This document shows positions 35,845 to 46,478 of a stretch of DNA of 64,000 nt, piece after piece; position 1 is the stretch's first letter; each line of letters starts with the position of its first letter. The translations under genes were made by a program, and so were the position numbers. A model generated the notes under the pieces. That model did not search any database, was not told the origin of the DNA, and saw only the letters and a program-made list of their open reading frames with translations. The DNA is from Metallyticus violacea (lineage: Eukaryota; Arthropoda; Insecta; Mantodea; Metallyticidae): NCBI GenBank assembly GCA_030762175.1, contig CM060842.1, positions 43,991,501 to 44,055,500 on the forward strand, in the 5' to 3' direction.

Positions 35845-36723
35845 TACAGAGGGTGCCAAAATGTATACACACTTCAAGCAAAGAAAAAACTGTGGTAACA
35901 TAACAAAACTGAATTCACACAAACAGAAAATGTTTAGCTCTAATCATCTTAGACTTTTATAGTTACAACAATTGCTCAAAATGCCTACCATTGGCGTCGA
36001 TACACTTCTGAGTACGTTGAACTACTGATTGAGCAACGTTTGCGAAAGTGTCCTCAGCGATTGGAGCACATGCCGTTTCAATTTCTTCCCGAAGTGCAGC
36101 TGGTTTTCTACCTTATACATCACCCTTAAGAGTTCCCCATAGGTAGAAGTCCAAAGCAGTTGATCCGGAGAACGCGGTGAAAACTCAATCGGGCCTCTTC
36201 GTCCTATCCAGTGCCTTGATAGTGTTTCGGATCCAGTGCGCGGGGCTTGTTGGTGTGCGAAGTCTCCAGATCTGCCTTTGTGAACATCGCATACGGTACC
36301 ACGTCTCAAATTTGTTTCGAATGCGTGACTTTTGTTACTCGGTTGGCGGTTCTGTTTTGTACACACGACTCCATTGCCTTTGAACTTCAACAACATTCTC
36401 GGTTTTCCATTACCACTTCAAAACTACCTTGTGCTGTTCAAACAATTTTGCCTCCATTTTGTTGTAGTAACATAATGTGAGTCACATCTGTTTACAGAAC
36501 ATCGTACGATAGTCTTGGCTTCATTTGTTGATTAACGATAATCTTGGCATCATTTGTTTATTGTTGATTTACCTGTAACATAGCAACCTTTCATAATGCA
36601 CGTGAGTCACATCTGTTTATAGACATCATACTACACATTAATGTTGTTTTTCGGTCCAACTTTGAAATATATTAAATAAATATCTCCTGTGAAAGTGTGA
36701 ATACATTTTTGGCACCCTCAGTA
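35845..36723 (-). mobile_element. Internally deleted Tc1/mariner-type element with intact ends
   Basis: The element spans 35847-36721 (875 bp) between TA dinucleotides (35845-35846 and 36722-36723). The ends are inverted: CAGAGGGTGCCAAAATGTAT at 35847, and CTGAGGGTGCCAAAAATGTA read inward from 36721, continuing with a shared CACACTT. A transposase remnant on the minus strand has only its beginning and end (see 35950-36457). The core between them is missing, so this looks like a non-autonomous deletion derivative that kept the sequences needed for mobilisation. Confidence 0.9.
35950..36457 (-). pseudogene. Tc1/mariner-superfamily transposase, N- and C-terminal parts only
   Basis: On the minus strand an ATG at 36455-36457 begins MEAKLFEQHKVVLKW, followed by a stop. 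Next come ENVVEVQRQWSRVYKTEPP, the DNA-binding region of an insect transposase family, and RIRNKFET with DVHKGRSG (about 36330-36255). It then passes directly to HWIGRRGPIEFSPRSPD (about 36215-36160), the block at the third catalytic residue. The end is REEIETACAPIAEDTFANVA and QKCIDANGRHFEQ (about 36085-35965). The sequence that should hold the first two catalytic Asp residues is absent between 36255 and 36215. Several frameshifts are present. Family identity is confident; the exact deletion breakpoints are inferred. Confidence 0.8.
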
Positions 36724-37330
36724 TTTAGAACAAATGGAGTATGCTACAGTTGAACTTGGATGTATTTTACTAGCGTTTTAACACCCAGGAGTCTGATTCA
36801 TACTATTATAAGATTAAATAATCTTTTGTCATTTAATTGTTTACCAATGCTACTTATAGCCTCCCATTGTACATATTCATGCACAAAACTGTCTAAAATG
36901 TTTTAATAAATATAAATTGAATCTCATCATACAAATAGTGTGAACAATATTTATATTACTTACATTCACAATAGAACACAATAATATACAAAAAGATAGT
37001 CCTTTTTAATGAAAAAAACACAATTTCTAATTTTAAAGATACCGAAACGCAATCTTAAATACATACAAAATGCATTTTCCTGAAATACCTATCAGAACCC
37101 GCCAGCTGCCGTGAAATAAGCGTCAAAACTTGAAAGACCAAGCATGATTGAAAATTTGTTTCAAAATATATCAGCTGAATGTAGTCCGCAGATTTTAGGT
37201 GCGATCATTTCAAATAGATTAAGCTACTCCCCTCTGCCACGTCTGTACGGAACCTGCATCGCCTGTCGGCAAGATGTGTGAAAATAAATAAATAAATAAA
37301 TAAACGATACACATTATATTAAAAGCAGCA
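36724..37330. other. AT-rich non-coding DNA with (AAAT)n at 37281-37303
   Basis: Nothing recognised except the tetranucleotide run. Confidence 0.6.
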
Positions 37331-37628
37331 GGTCTTGGTGGTGTAGTGGTTACCATACTTGCCTCCTAAACCCAAGATCGCGGGTTCGAACCCGGCCAGG
37401 AGCGATGGATTTTTTCGGGGCGTAAAAATTGTAAGTATGGCTTCCTTCGGAAGGGAAGTAAAGCCGTGGGTCCCGTGTCGTACATTTACGGCACGAAAAA
37501 GAACCTCAAGCCTGAAAGAAAGGCCTCTGAGCAAAATTGTTGGCCGTTTCACGCCCTGAGTTGAATGGGACGCTGATGACCTGAGATGTTAAAGAGCGTC
37601 CTTAAATAAATCAATCAAAAAAAAAAAG
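37331..37628 (+). repeat. tRNA-derived SINE, family A, copy 5 (best preserved)
   Basis: The head has an A box (TGGTGTAGTGG) and B box (GGTTCGAACCC), both matching the Pol III internal promoter consensus. TTGCCTCCTAAACCCAA lies between them, with CCT where an anticodon would be. The body runs TTTTTCGGGGCGTAAAAATT, CTTCCTTCGGAAGGGAAGTA, CCGTGGGTCCCGTGTCGTAC and GCACGAAAAAGAACCTCAAG. The tail is GATGACCTGAGATGTTAAAG, AGCGTCC, then AATAAATCAATC and an A run. AAAAGCA on both sides may be the target duplication but overlaps the A tail. With both boxes intact this copy could still be transcribed by Pol III (inference). Confidence 0.93.
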
Positions 37629-38072
37629 CATTAAAGTACGCCTATGGAGCAGTGAGGTTTCTAAGACCATTACTTGTAATAACAGAGAATTAGAAATACA
37701 CACATAGGAAAACAACAAGGTAGAAAACATAACAGAATATATTTAAAGATATTAAAAACAGTGCAATGATCATATTTTTTGAATGCCCCTTTCAATGTAA
37801 TGGAGGTAGTTTTGTACTCCCACTAGAATTATTCGTATTGCAGGGCCGGCTTTTAGGTTCAGCAGGTACTGCCTGGCTGCACATCTTTTATCCAGTATAT
37901 TCGTACGTATTAATGGCACGGTTTTCGGTTTTTAACTAAATGTTAACTATTTCTGACATGGATTTATTGGTAACAGCGCGCTGCTTTGGTATGATTCTTA
38001 CACCGGCATCCCCTAGTACAGCCCAATCCCATCAGAACAAATTAAGCTGCACTTACAATGTGTTTCCTAGCG
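37629..38072. other. Non-coding DNA, no gene seen
   Basis: Sequence leading into the regulatory-motif cluster at 38073. No frame of note. Confidence 0.55.
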
Positions 38073-38208
38073 GTTGCCATGGCAACGGTAGATTTTGTTT
38101 TACGCTCCGAGATAGCAAATACAGTCAAAACTAGAATGAAATAGTGTGCAGCATCTTGGGCGAGGAAAAACGTGTGTCGTTGATTGGCTGCCCCGCTTCC
38201 ATAGCAAC
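38073..38208. promoter_or_regulatory. Candidate RFX X-box cluster with inverted CCAAT box
   Basis: 38073-38086 reads GTTGCCATGGCAAC, a perfect 14-bp palindrome and an ideal match to the RFX X-box consensus (GTNRCC, short spacer, RGYAAC). About 110 bp on, TTCCATAGCAAC (38197-38208) is a second, imperfect X-box-like site. GATTGGCTG (38182-38190) contains an inverted CCAAT box. In animals this pairing is typical of promoters of ciliary genes. No first exon can be recognised next to it, so promoter activity is inference. Confidence 0.45.
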
Positions 38209-38924
38209 TGAGAAAAATGCGGTCGCTAAATTTTTAAGGTTTCGTTTAGCTATAAAAATTTTAAAGTTTACATTTACTGGCGTATGATTTAGCTCCTTGT
38301 TTTATAATCTGTAGCTACAAAAATAAAAATGTTTCTATTGTTAGCGTATCACTTTAATTGTCACATTTACTCCAACTTAATAGGAGCTTAGGTTTTCTAT
38401 AGCGTCATTCCGGTGCATTAATTGCACAATTGAATTTATATAAAATGACGTACAAACTATGGATCTTGTATTAAGTACATCAATGTACATTTTTAAATGT
38501 TCATTTTCCTATTACACATCTCTGCAGCACCTCTGATGTGTTGTGCTTTATGTTTTAATGCAGTAGTTTTTTTGTTTTATCAGCGTTCTGTTGTGAAATA
38601 GTTTTTACATTCAATCTTATTTTCAAATTAAACTCTTTATGAGAGACAGTGTTGCAGCTTTTAGTTCCGAGCTGCTACTAGGGTATTGGAGAGGCTCTTA
38701 AAAGGGACAAATCTGTCCCATGAGGGGGGGTAACATATGAATTCCAAGAAAATATGCATGTAATTGAAATGTGTGTTACGGTATGGAGAATCCACGAAGG
38801 GTTACAAATGTAGTAACATTTGTGTGTTTTCTGATAATAGGCTTCTATTCAAATCTATCAATTAAAATTGATATGATTTTGCCCAAATATCTTATGATGC
38901 TGACGAAATACAATAAAATATTCA
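38209..38924. other. AT-rich non-coding DNA, no gene seen
   Basis: No coding exon is apparent downstream of the X-box cluster. A small GGGACAAATCTGTCCC palindrome lies at 38704-38719. Confidence 0.5.
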
Positions 38925-39340
38925 TTGGTGTCAGGACATAGAGGTATTAAAGGCAATATAATAGCAGATATCATAGTAAGAAAGGAATCTGCAAGTTCGG
39001 TTACTAGGCCTGAACAAGTATTTGGAATTCCAGTAACCGCAGTCCCAAGAGTTGTTGATCAAAGGTAAAAAGAATCCATCATCAGTACTGTATAACGTGG
39101 CTGGAAATCAATACAGAAAGATTATGATGAAGAAACCAAGCTCATTCTTAGATATTCTAAGGCTAGCAGACTAATAACTTGTATTCTGACAGATCACAGT
39201 AACCTGAATATTATATGAATCATAAAGAAAGTCAAATACGTACTTTTTCCAATAAAGAGAACTAAACTGCCTCTTCTATTATCTTCAATTATGAGACTTT
39301 ACCTCGCAGGAAATATAAACTCTTTATTAAAATGCAGCAG
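38925..39340 (+). pseudogene. LINE RNase H domain remnant (I/R1-like clade)
   Basis: The plus strand reads SGHRGIKGNIIADIIVRK, the end of a LINE RNase H domain (the His and Asp of HRGIKGNEIAD-type motifs are catalytic). It continues in frame with SVTRPEQVFGIPVTAVPR to a stop near 39066. After it, shifted frames contain KDYDEETKLILRYSKASRLI and TCILTDHSNLN, matching the SK-R--TGLLTGH-NLN block that follows RNase H in these elements. LINEs with an RNase H domain belong to the I, R1 and related clades. The reverse transcriptase upstream is missing. Stops and frameshifts show an old, 5'-truncated copy. Confidence 0.7.
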
Positions 39341-42300
39341 ATGAAATCCCTCAGGCAAATCTGGTGAACAACTTTTTAATTTATACAATGAAGTGGTCTG
39401 TTCATATAAACACAATAAAGATAGATCTTCAGTCCTCAATGTAAGGGAATATAGCAAGTCCAATTATCTATAATACAATCTAATCTAGGAGTATTGGACG
39501 ATAATGTATACGATAGAGTGACCCATTTTATTAGTATAGGAACAGATCTAAAAGCCTTCACGATGTTGGGAAGAAGGACACGTTACTTTAAGTATATAAA
39601 GTTTAACATTAACGCTCTTTTCATAACAAAAGATTAACTAAACTAAACAACATTATTTGTCATAGTTACATATAATTTTGAAAAAAGTAAATATTTTATA
39701 ATGACGTAGAGAAAGAAGTTAGTTTTTTTAGAGTATATGAAAAATAAAGTCTGTGGCGCCGTAATTCGTACAAGAATAATGGTACAGTGCTTTGCTTTAT
39801 TAAAAATAATACATAATGTTGAATGTCTGAGCGTTTACTAACAAAATATAAACATATTTTTGAACGCAACTGTACATTCAAGTAAAAAGCGCAGGTGTTA
39901 CTAAGAACCTATGGACTGCCCGGTCTTAGAAAGAAACTTGGTACAAACAAATGCATCTCTATTCTTCTCTGCTTTAATGGTGATTGCTCTCGAGGCAGCC
40001 CCACTTATAGTATGCTTTTAGCAATGTGCTGCAATTTACTTCCTGTACTCGTTTCCATAAAACACATATACTTGCACAAAATAAAGCATCAATGTTCATC
40101 GTATATGCAAATGTTTATTTCAAAAGTTAGTATTACTAAATTGTTAAAACGGAATGTGATTGTATTTAAGAAATGTAGCTATAATGTAAAGTATCTAAAG
40201 ATACCGTTTGGTTAATGTAATGCACTGTCCTCTTTGTTGTCTCACATGACGTCATTCCTTTTGTGTTTAGCAACCTATTACATTATACCGGTGGCGAACT
40301 CTTAACTATCTGCCTATGTCATATTAGCCATACTCTGTACAGTCTTGCAGAAAGATCAGTTCATTGAAGCAAGCACTTGATTACGGTTGTTGTGTCGTTC
40401 AGAGCATCAAACAACTAACGAATGATTATATATAGTTTGTAACGCACTATACAGAGACAGTGTTTGCGATGCAGGCCGGCAGAGCTGCTAGCCGTCAAGG
40501 CCGTATGGCGCATTTACAGCTAGCAGCTTGTAGCTAGTGAGGGAGGCTTTGTTAGCGAGTTATCTATGCATTTGTTTACTATTCGCTGCTTTCATTGTGT
40601 GTAAATTGTGCGCTAATCGTTTGTCGTTAGTTATGTCACTACTAAATAGTCTTGAGGAACGGGATTTTATGTACGATACACATGTGAATACTGATTTTTA
40701 CAGAGAAATAGTAAGCGATTCGCAAGAAAATATCCTGGCAATCGTGTTCTAGTAGAGAAACTGTTCACCAATTTAATAAAAAGTTATTTCAATGTTCCGA
40801 AGAGCCTTATTCTTACGAAATAAAACTTAGATGAGATACAGGAATTTCCTATGCAATGTACTGCCGCCAAGGGGCATCATTTTAAATATCTCTTATAACA
40901 TAAGCTAATGCTTTAAGCTGTACAGCACTTTCGTTTCATGCTTTAAGCAAACGCATAGAGATATTAGTCTGGCGTCTCTTATCTCTCTTTTTCCAGTTGC
41001 TGCGTCTGCGGCCCGTAACTCAAACAACCTCACTGTAATTGTTATATAGTATATTGTTTGGTGCTGATAGTCCATGTGTGTACATCTTATTTACGTAATA
41101 CTGTTCCGACTACACATTGTTCATAACATTGTGACGCAACTATATCATGCTTTTAATCCTGTCGCTCGTCTCGTTATCCGTCACCTTAGCCAACAATCGG
41201 TGACACGCTCAGTAGTAAAGTTCGCCCAGTTATCTCATACGTTTAACACGTGGCTTTTCCTATTAGAGAAAATAATCAATGCGCCATTAAGTTTAACGAT
41301 GTCTTTTCTTTCACTTATTCTGAAAGGTTAAGATGACAATAAGGATAAGAAACACTTAAATCAATTTTGGAGCATTCATTTCCACAGGAAATTGAAGAAG
41401 GATTGGCCTTCCGATAATTTCATTCGCAGATGGTATAGGTTATGGGGAAACACAAGTTTAGTCCTTATGAGAATGATAAAAATTTATTGGGTATTGCATT
41501 TAAAATAAAAGAGTTGGAGTTACTTATAGTTAAACCGGAAGTACAAAAAAGTCACTAATATCATTTCAGAGATCTCAGTATACGGCTAACCCCATATACG
41601 GAGTTTCATGTTACTAACCCATATGCTTCAAAATTATTTAGGTGGCGCAGGACTTTTAACTAAACCTGTATATATGCATGTGTAATTTAGTCTGTATGTT
41701 ACTATGTGCCTATATATTCTCATACAGATTCATTCGCTAGGTGTTATATAGAAGCATGTACCGTCTCGGGATGTAATGCATAATGTGTAAGTAGTAATAA
41801 TGGAACTTTTATTGAAGCAGGTTTACAAGTACACAAATGTAAGTATAATTGTCGTATGGGTCTTACGACCTTATAGGCTAATGCCATCCTTTTAACAGTC
41901 AAAATATACAATGCTCAAAAAACATGGTAATATTGATTGTCATGATTAACTTTGTGTATATACCTATACATAAACACATGCATACAAACTTACTTACATA
42001 TATACAAACAAACAGATATACTTACGTCACATTTTCTATGAATACTTTTATATACATAAATACAAACATAAAGAGAACCTTTATCTCTGAGCTTACATTC
42101 TCTTATCCGCCTACTCCCCAACTCCTCTCTCTTTTCTATAACAACTAAACTTCTTTATTAGGTGTTCGCTAGAAATGTTCCCGATTAGTTTGTGTATCTC
42201 TCATGCACTAATACTTCCAGGCAGGCCTTTAAACTTCTGTTGGAATTTAGAAATGGTGATGGTAAATATTAATTTTTTAAAGCTCTGTCTCCGTGTATCG

Positions 42301-44169
42301 CTTTCTTTCGCACAGTGGGCTTTCTCCGAAAGCATGAACCAATTTATTTCCTTTTCAAGCCCCTAATCTGAACATTGCGACACTGTTCTTTCTTCTTTCC
42401 CACATACATCCAGATAATCCCTCCTTTTCCAGGCTTGATCCATTTAAGCCTGCAGGTTAACTGAGTGTATATGGAGATCCTTCTATTATTACTTTTCGTT
42501 AATGCAAGAAGAACAATAGTTCATTTTCTTCCAATGCTTATTTCAGTTCAAACTCTTTAAAAGGTTTCCATAAAAACATATTCCCTTATCTTACCTAAAG
42601 TTGGTCCGCAGTCAAAATGGGGAGACCATTTTTTGAAAATTAGAATAATTTTTTCCAGTATACGGCTGATAGGAACAATACTCTTTCGGGATGATACATA
42701 CGATAAACGGATAAACAAAAGTACAGAGCTACAGCGCAAAAAGGAAGCCAAATGTTATGATCTTCCTTGTACGTTTTTTTGTTCTATGAATAATTTATAT
42801 TAGTAAAATTGCATTACTTTTCTCCATCATGAGAAACACAATGTCGCTAAAATGAACTGTGATTTAAAATCAACCACACTCTTCAATTATCAACCAATGT
42901 AAGAGGTTGATTTCACCATCTCCAAGAAAGGCATCTCGTGTGTGCTTAACAAAAAGGTAAGGACATAATAGAACATATTTTGGAGGGAAAGAAACAGGCA
43001 AATCCACGACCAGCCACCAATCGTACACTCGAGATAAACTGTAAGTTAAGGCCCTTGTCTCAGGCTCGAATCCAGCAGAGTGCCATTTCATTAAACCTGG
43101 TGCTCAGTTACAGCTCTGACACACCATTACCTCAGGATAAGGCTTCAAGTCATACGTTTGCTTCAACCCACCATTTTTGGAGGTTATGGAGAGACACACG
43201 GGAATACACTTCATCTCTTATAACCATCCCTATGAAATACTTGATGCATCACCAATAGATTTCTGTGCATTTTGGTTATTGTAATGAGACCTTGGAAGAC
43301 CGTAAACTGTGGATGGTTTCTTTAAATCTTCCAGAACACGTGAAATAAAATGAACTGTACTTGAGTTGCTGCAATGGAAGCTTCATGTCACCGACGTAGC
43401 GCTAGTGCGGGGTTGACTTTTCGTAAACTAAAGCTATTTGAATATGCTACCATAGTTCGTAAAGTATACTGAGATGAAGAAATGTTTATATTTAATAAGC
43501 AACTACATTTTATTCCACCATGTAAGAAAACTATTCGTTTTCGTTTACGTAAGGTTTCATTCTAAGGCCGAAGAAGTATAAAACTAATCTCCAGGAAACT
43601 CTGTGCTAGTAAATTGCATTATTTTAATAAGTTATGCTTGTTATTTGAAACTTTTAAATATATGTTAACATAGACTTAAAATATTTCACAAGCATGGGAA
43701 TATTTATTTTAAAGCTTGCATTGTACGTATGGTTACCGAAAAGAGCAAATACTAACGCTATCATGACTACAGTGGGAACACCTATAGGTTTCATCAGTAA
43801 CAAAAGAATCGGAACATATAAGTAAACAGGGCATTTCAGTTCACCTCTTACTCTTGACCTAACGGTTATTTCACCAATACCCGTTCGCTCGTGATGCACA
43901 AAATTTGGCGTGTTATTTCCGCCTCGCGCTTCAATTAACAATTATTTCACTTCCCTCATGCTTTGTCAATATTTAACAAATCTGCAGCTCATAAGAGAAA
44001 TCTTGTTTCAGTTCAGAAAAATCCAAAACTTTTGTAACCTGAGGTTCAAATGCTGTAGGAAGTTTCACACTCCCTCATATCATGTCAACTACTTGCTCGT
44101 TATATTACGCATTCTTGTTGTTGTCTTACAATGCATTCTAAAATTTTGTCAAAATAAACTTGATTGCTT
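39341..44169. other. AT-rich non-coding DNA, no gene seen
   Basis: About 4.8 kb without a recognised gene. Minor items: AGCTGCTAGC at 40487-40496, inverted downstream as GCTAGCAGCT; a less AT-rich stretch 40440-40560; and a B-box-like GGCTCGAATCC near 43061 with a weak tRNA-like head that may be a SINE relic. Frames of up to 106 codons have the Leu/Ile/Tyr-rich composition of AT-rich chance ORFs. Confidence 0.5.
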
Positions 44170-44620
44170 TCGCTGCAAAAGTTACGGTCATACATTTTTT
44201 GGATAATCAAGAAATGCTTTATCAACATATCGTATCTACACACACACAACAGAATCTGGGCAACACTGCAGAGATGTATTGAAATTTTTGAAAGGTCATA
44301 TCACACGCAAAAGGCCACATTTCCGTGCAACAAGCTGCAAGACGATAATGCACAGTCGCACACTGCACATTTTGCTGCTTAATATCTTGCAAATATCAAT
44401 TTATCTCCCTATAATCCAGATTAAGCTCCATGTAACTTTTTTCTTTTCCCCAAATTGAAGAAATGTTTTCATGGGAGGCCTTGAAAAGCAGTGAGCAGGC
44501 GATTCTGAAGGACCTGTCAAGAAATTGTTTCCAGCATGTCTTTTAAAACTGGCAGAAACCGTGCAACAGGTGCATACCTTGAGAAAGACCATCAGAATTG
44601 TGAGCATGAATAAAAATTAG
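44170..44620 (+). pseudogene. Mariner transposase C-terminal fragment (third lineage)
   Basis: A frame ending at 44382 contains KLQDDNAQSHTAHFAA, the block of the second catalytic Asp. Just after it, YNPD-stop-APCNFFLFPKLKK (about 44408-44460) matches the SPDLAPCDFFLFPKLKK block; the third catalytic Asp is Asn here and a stop replaces Leu. Upstream, VIHFLDNQEMLYQHI fits the region before the second Asp. The tail TLRKTIRIVSMN has a close relative in the minus-strand fragment at 55040-55410, so both are from one family. No inverted ends were identified. Confidence 0.75.
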
Positions 44621-45249
44621 GAACAGCCCTTGCCAATTTTAGAATAAGTTTTAATTCATAAATTGACATTGAATTGTCTTTTATTTCCGTTCTATAAGGA
44701 TGCAAAGATTACTAAGTGGGGTGATAAACTATACCCCTATTTGTCTCCTTGATTAGTCCCTAAAAATTAGTACTAAATCTATTTAGTATACTTTACAGAC
44801 TTTTAGCTGCTTTAATTAAGTGTTATGAAAAGTTTTGTTTAAATTGATCAAAGTGTAAAATGTCAAATGTTTTTATAAAATATATAGAAGAAATGTGCGT
44901 TTATAGATTAAACTCCATTGTTTTCTATTCATCCTTTTCCTAACCTAACCCCATTCTGCTCGTCTTGTAGTTTTGTGTCTGCTATTATTTTCAACCTTGC
45001 ACAGTGCTAGTACCCTAGAAACAATAAAAATCTTGAAGAATCCTAATAAAATAACAAAAAAGTGCTCGGCGCCCATAATTCACAATTCTTATATAGATTC
45101 AGGAATAACTAAGAATGAAAAGAAAATAAGCTTAAAATGTATCAAGGACCGGATCTAGCCTTAAAAGTGTAAAAAGAACAAAGATGGACGTTTTTGTCAT
45201 TTAGAAAGGTGTCATCTAATATAATTCAATCAACACGGTAAAAATTGTT
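44621..45249. other. AT-rich non-coding DNA, no gene seen
   Basis: No recognisable feature. Confidence 0.6.
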
Positions 45250-45640
45250 CCTATCGACGGAGAAATATCGCAAGAGAAAGTATTGGAATTTGCATAACAG
45301 CTTAAAATGACCAATGACTTAAAAGCTTCCGCTGGCTGGCTTGGAGAAGTTTAAAAAGATTTGTATAACGGTAAAGGGAGCTCTCCGCCAATGGAAAGAA
45401 GAACTTCCTAAAAGTGTAGAGAATTTTAACACGTCTGAAAGTTATAATTGTGACGTAACAGGTTATTCTTTAACGTCCTACCAGAGAAACCTCAAGTAGT
45501 GAAAGATAATTCTTGTTCTCACAGCGAGAGAGCTAAAGTTTCTCTTATAATTAGAGCCCGGAAGTTAGGCAAAAAGCCTTTTCTATACGGTTGGATATAT
45601 TTAAGAGTCAGATAGAAATGAACATAGTTCCATACATTTG
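45250..45640 (+). pseudogene. Tigger/pogo-like transposase fragment
   Basis: Shifted plus-strand frames give EISQEKVLEFA, then NDLKASAGWLEKFKK, which matches the CENP-B-type second DNA-binding helix block (F-AS-GWL-KF) of pogo/Tigger transposases. Next come SYNCDVTGYSL and LPERNLK, in the place of the Y-ADETGLF---LP-RTL block that carries the first catalytic Asp. KVSLII and KLGKKPFLYG fit the following strands. Several stops and frameshifts are present. The identification uses motif order rather than a continuous frame. Confidence 0.55.
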
Positions 45641-46215
45641 GGATTGTAGGGCCGATTTATTTGGCCTTTTTTGTTGCATGTTTTGGTTCGACTTTTTTTT
45701 TACCTGAGATTTTATTTACGCATTTTAAAGCGCACACAAAATTTTAATATATTAAAGTAAAAAAGTTATAAAAATTAAATGGTATGTTCACCTCACAAAA
45801 ATATCTATTGAGAATCTTGTTTTACATATATTTCTTTGCAAGTAGTCAAACTATTTCCTCAGCCCATTCACTTAGCTATTTAAATAGTAGAGCCTTCATT
45901 AGTAAAAACGCGTCGTTGTCATAGATATATGAATAGCAGGAAATAGAAGGGATGGGGGAAGAACTGTTGTTTTGAACAGTTCATGCAAATAACCTTATAT
46001 CGATCTGCCCGAAACGATTCTAAGAAATCTGTGGTGGGGTAACTTCACAGCTGCATAAATGTAACAAACAATTGCAAGTGAGATAAATGAGAGCGGTACA
46101 GCTGTGCAATAAACCTTCCCTACAATGGGTTCAGTGCGGAAGTAACAGAGATACTAACTTGATTCTCCTATAAACGCATAAACAGAAAATGAACTGGACC
46201 ACGGAGCATCTTTTG
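45641..46215. other. AT-rich non-coding DNA, no gene seen
   Basis: No recognisable feature. Confidence 0.6.
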
Positions 46216-46243
46216 GTCATTCGCCAGGACTATTCAAAACTAC
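46216..46243 (+). repeat. 28-bp sequence identical to 34487-34514
   Basis: Second copy of the exact 28-mer. It directly adjoins the hAT fragment that follows. Confidence 0.9.
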
Positions 46244-46478
46244 TTTATTTTGTCTTGATCAACATTTCCATGATGTCCTGAAAGGTGAATATTCTGTTGT
46301 AATTGGTATGAGTTCTTCCCAAATAACTTGTTTTAAATATGCTCAAATCACTCCAGTGGAAGTAGAACGTTCTTTTTCCATGATGAAAAATGTTCTCTCT
46401 GACAAGCGGCTGACTATGACAGTTGAAACCCTGAAAAAACATCTTGTTGTTGCTTGTAACCAAGAAAAGTTAACTTAA
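46244..46478 (+). pseudogene. hAT transposase C-terminal (dimerisation domain) fragment
   Basis: An open plus-strand frame ends with TAA at 46476-46478. It contains HDVLKGEYSVVIG, then FKYAQITPVEVERSFSMMKN and VLSDKRLTMTVETLKKHLVV. The pattern P-EVERSFS, then L-DKR--MT-E-L---L, is the hallmark of the hAT C-terminal dimerisation domain. The rest of the transposase (BED finger and catalytic core) is not found upstream, so the copy is 5' truncated or deleted. This frame itself is intact over its last 70 or so codons. Confidence 0.85.

Noticed and set aside
36022..36396. Intact 124-codon transposase gene
   Set aside because: The open frame joins out-of-frame pieces: recognised blocks lie in different frames and the catalytic core is deleted.
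37319..37552. Minus-strand frame with LRGLSFRLEVLFRAVNV
   Set aside because: Antisense translation of SINE A; it recurs at 2562 (minus), 20694 (plus) and in other copies.
43020..43090. Additional tRNA-derived SINE
   Set aside because: A B-box-like GGCTCGAATCC is present, but the A box is doubtful and no body is shared with another copy.
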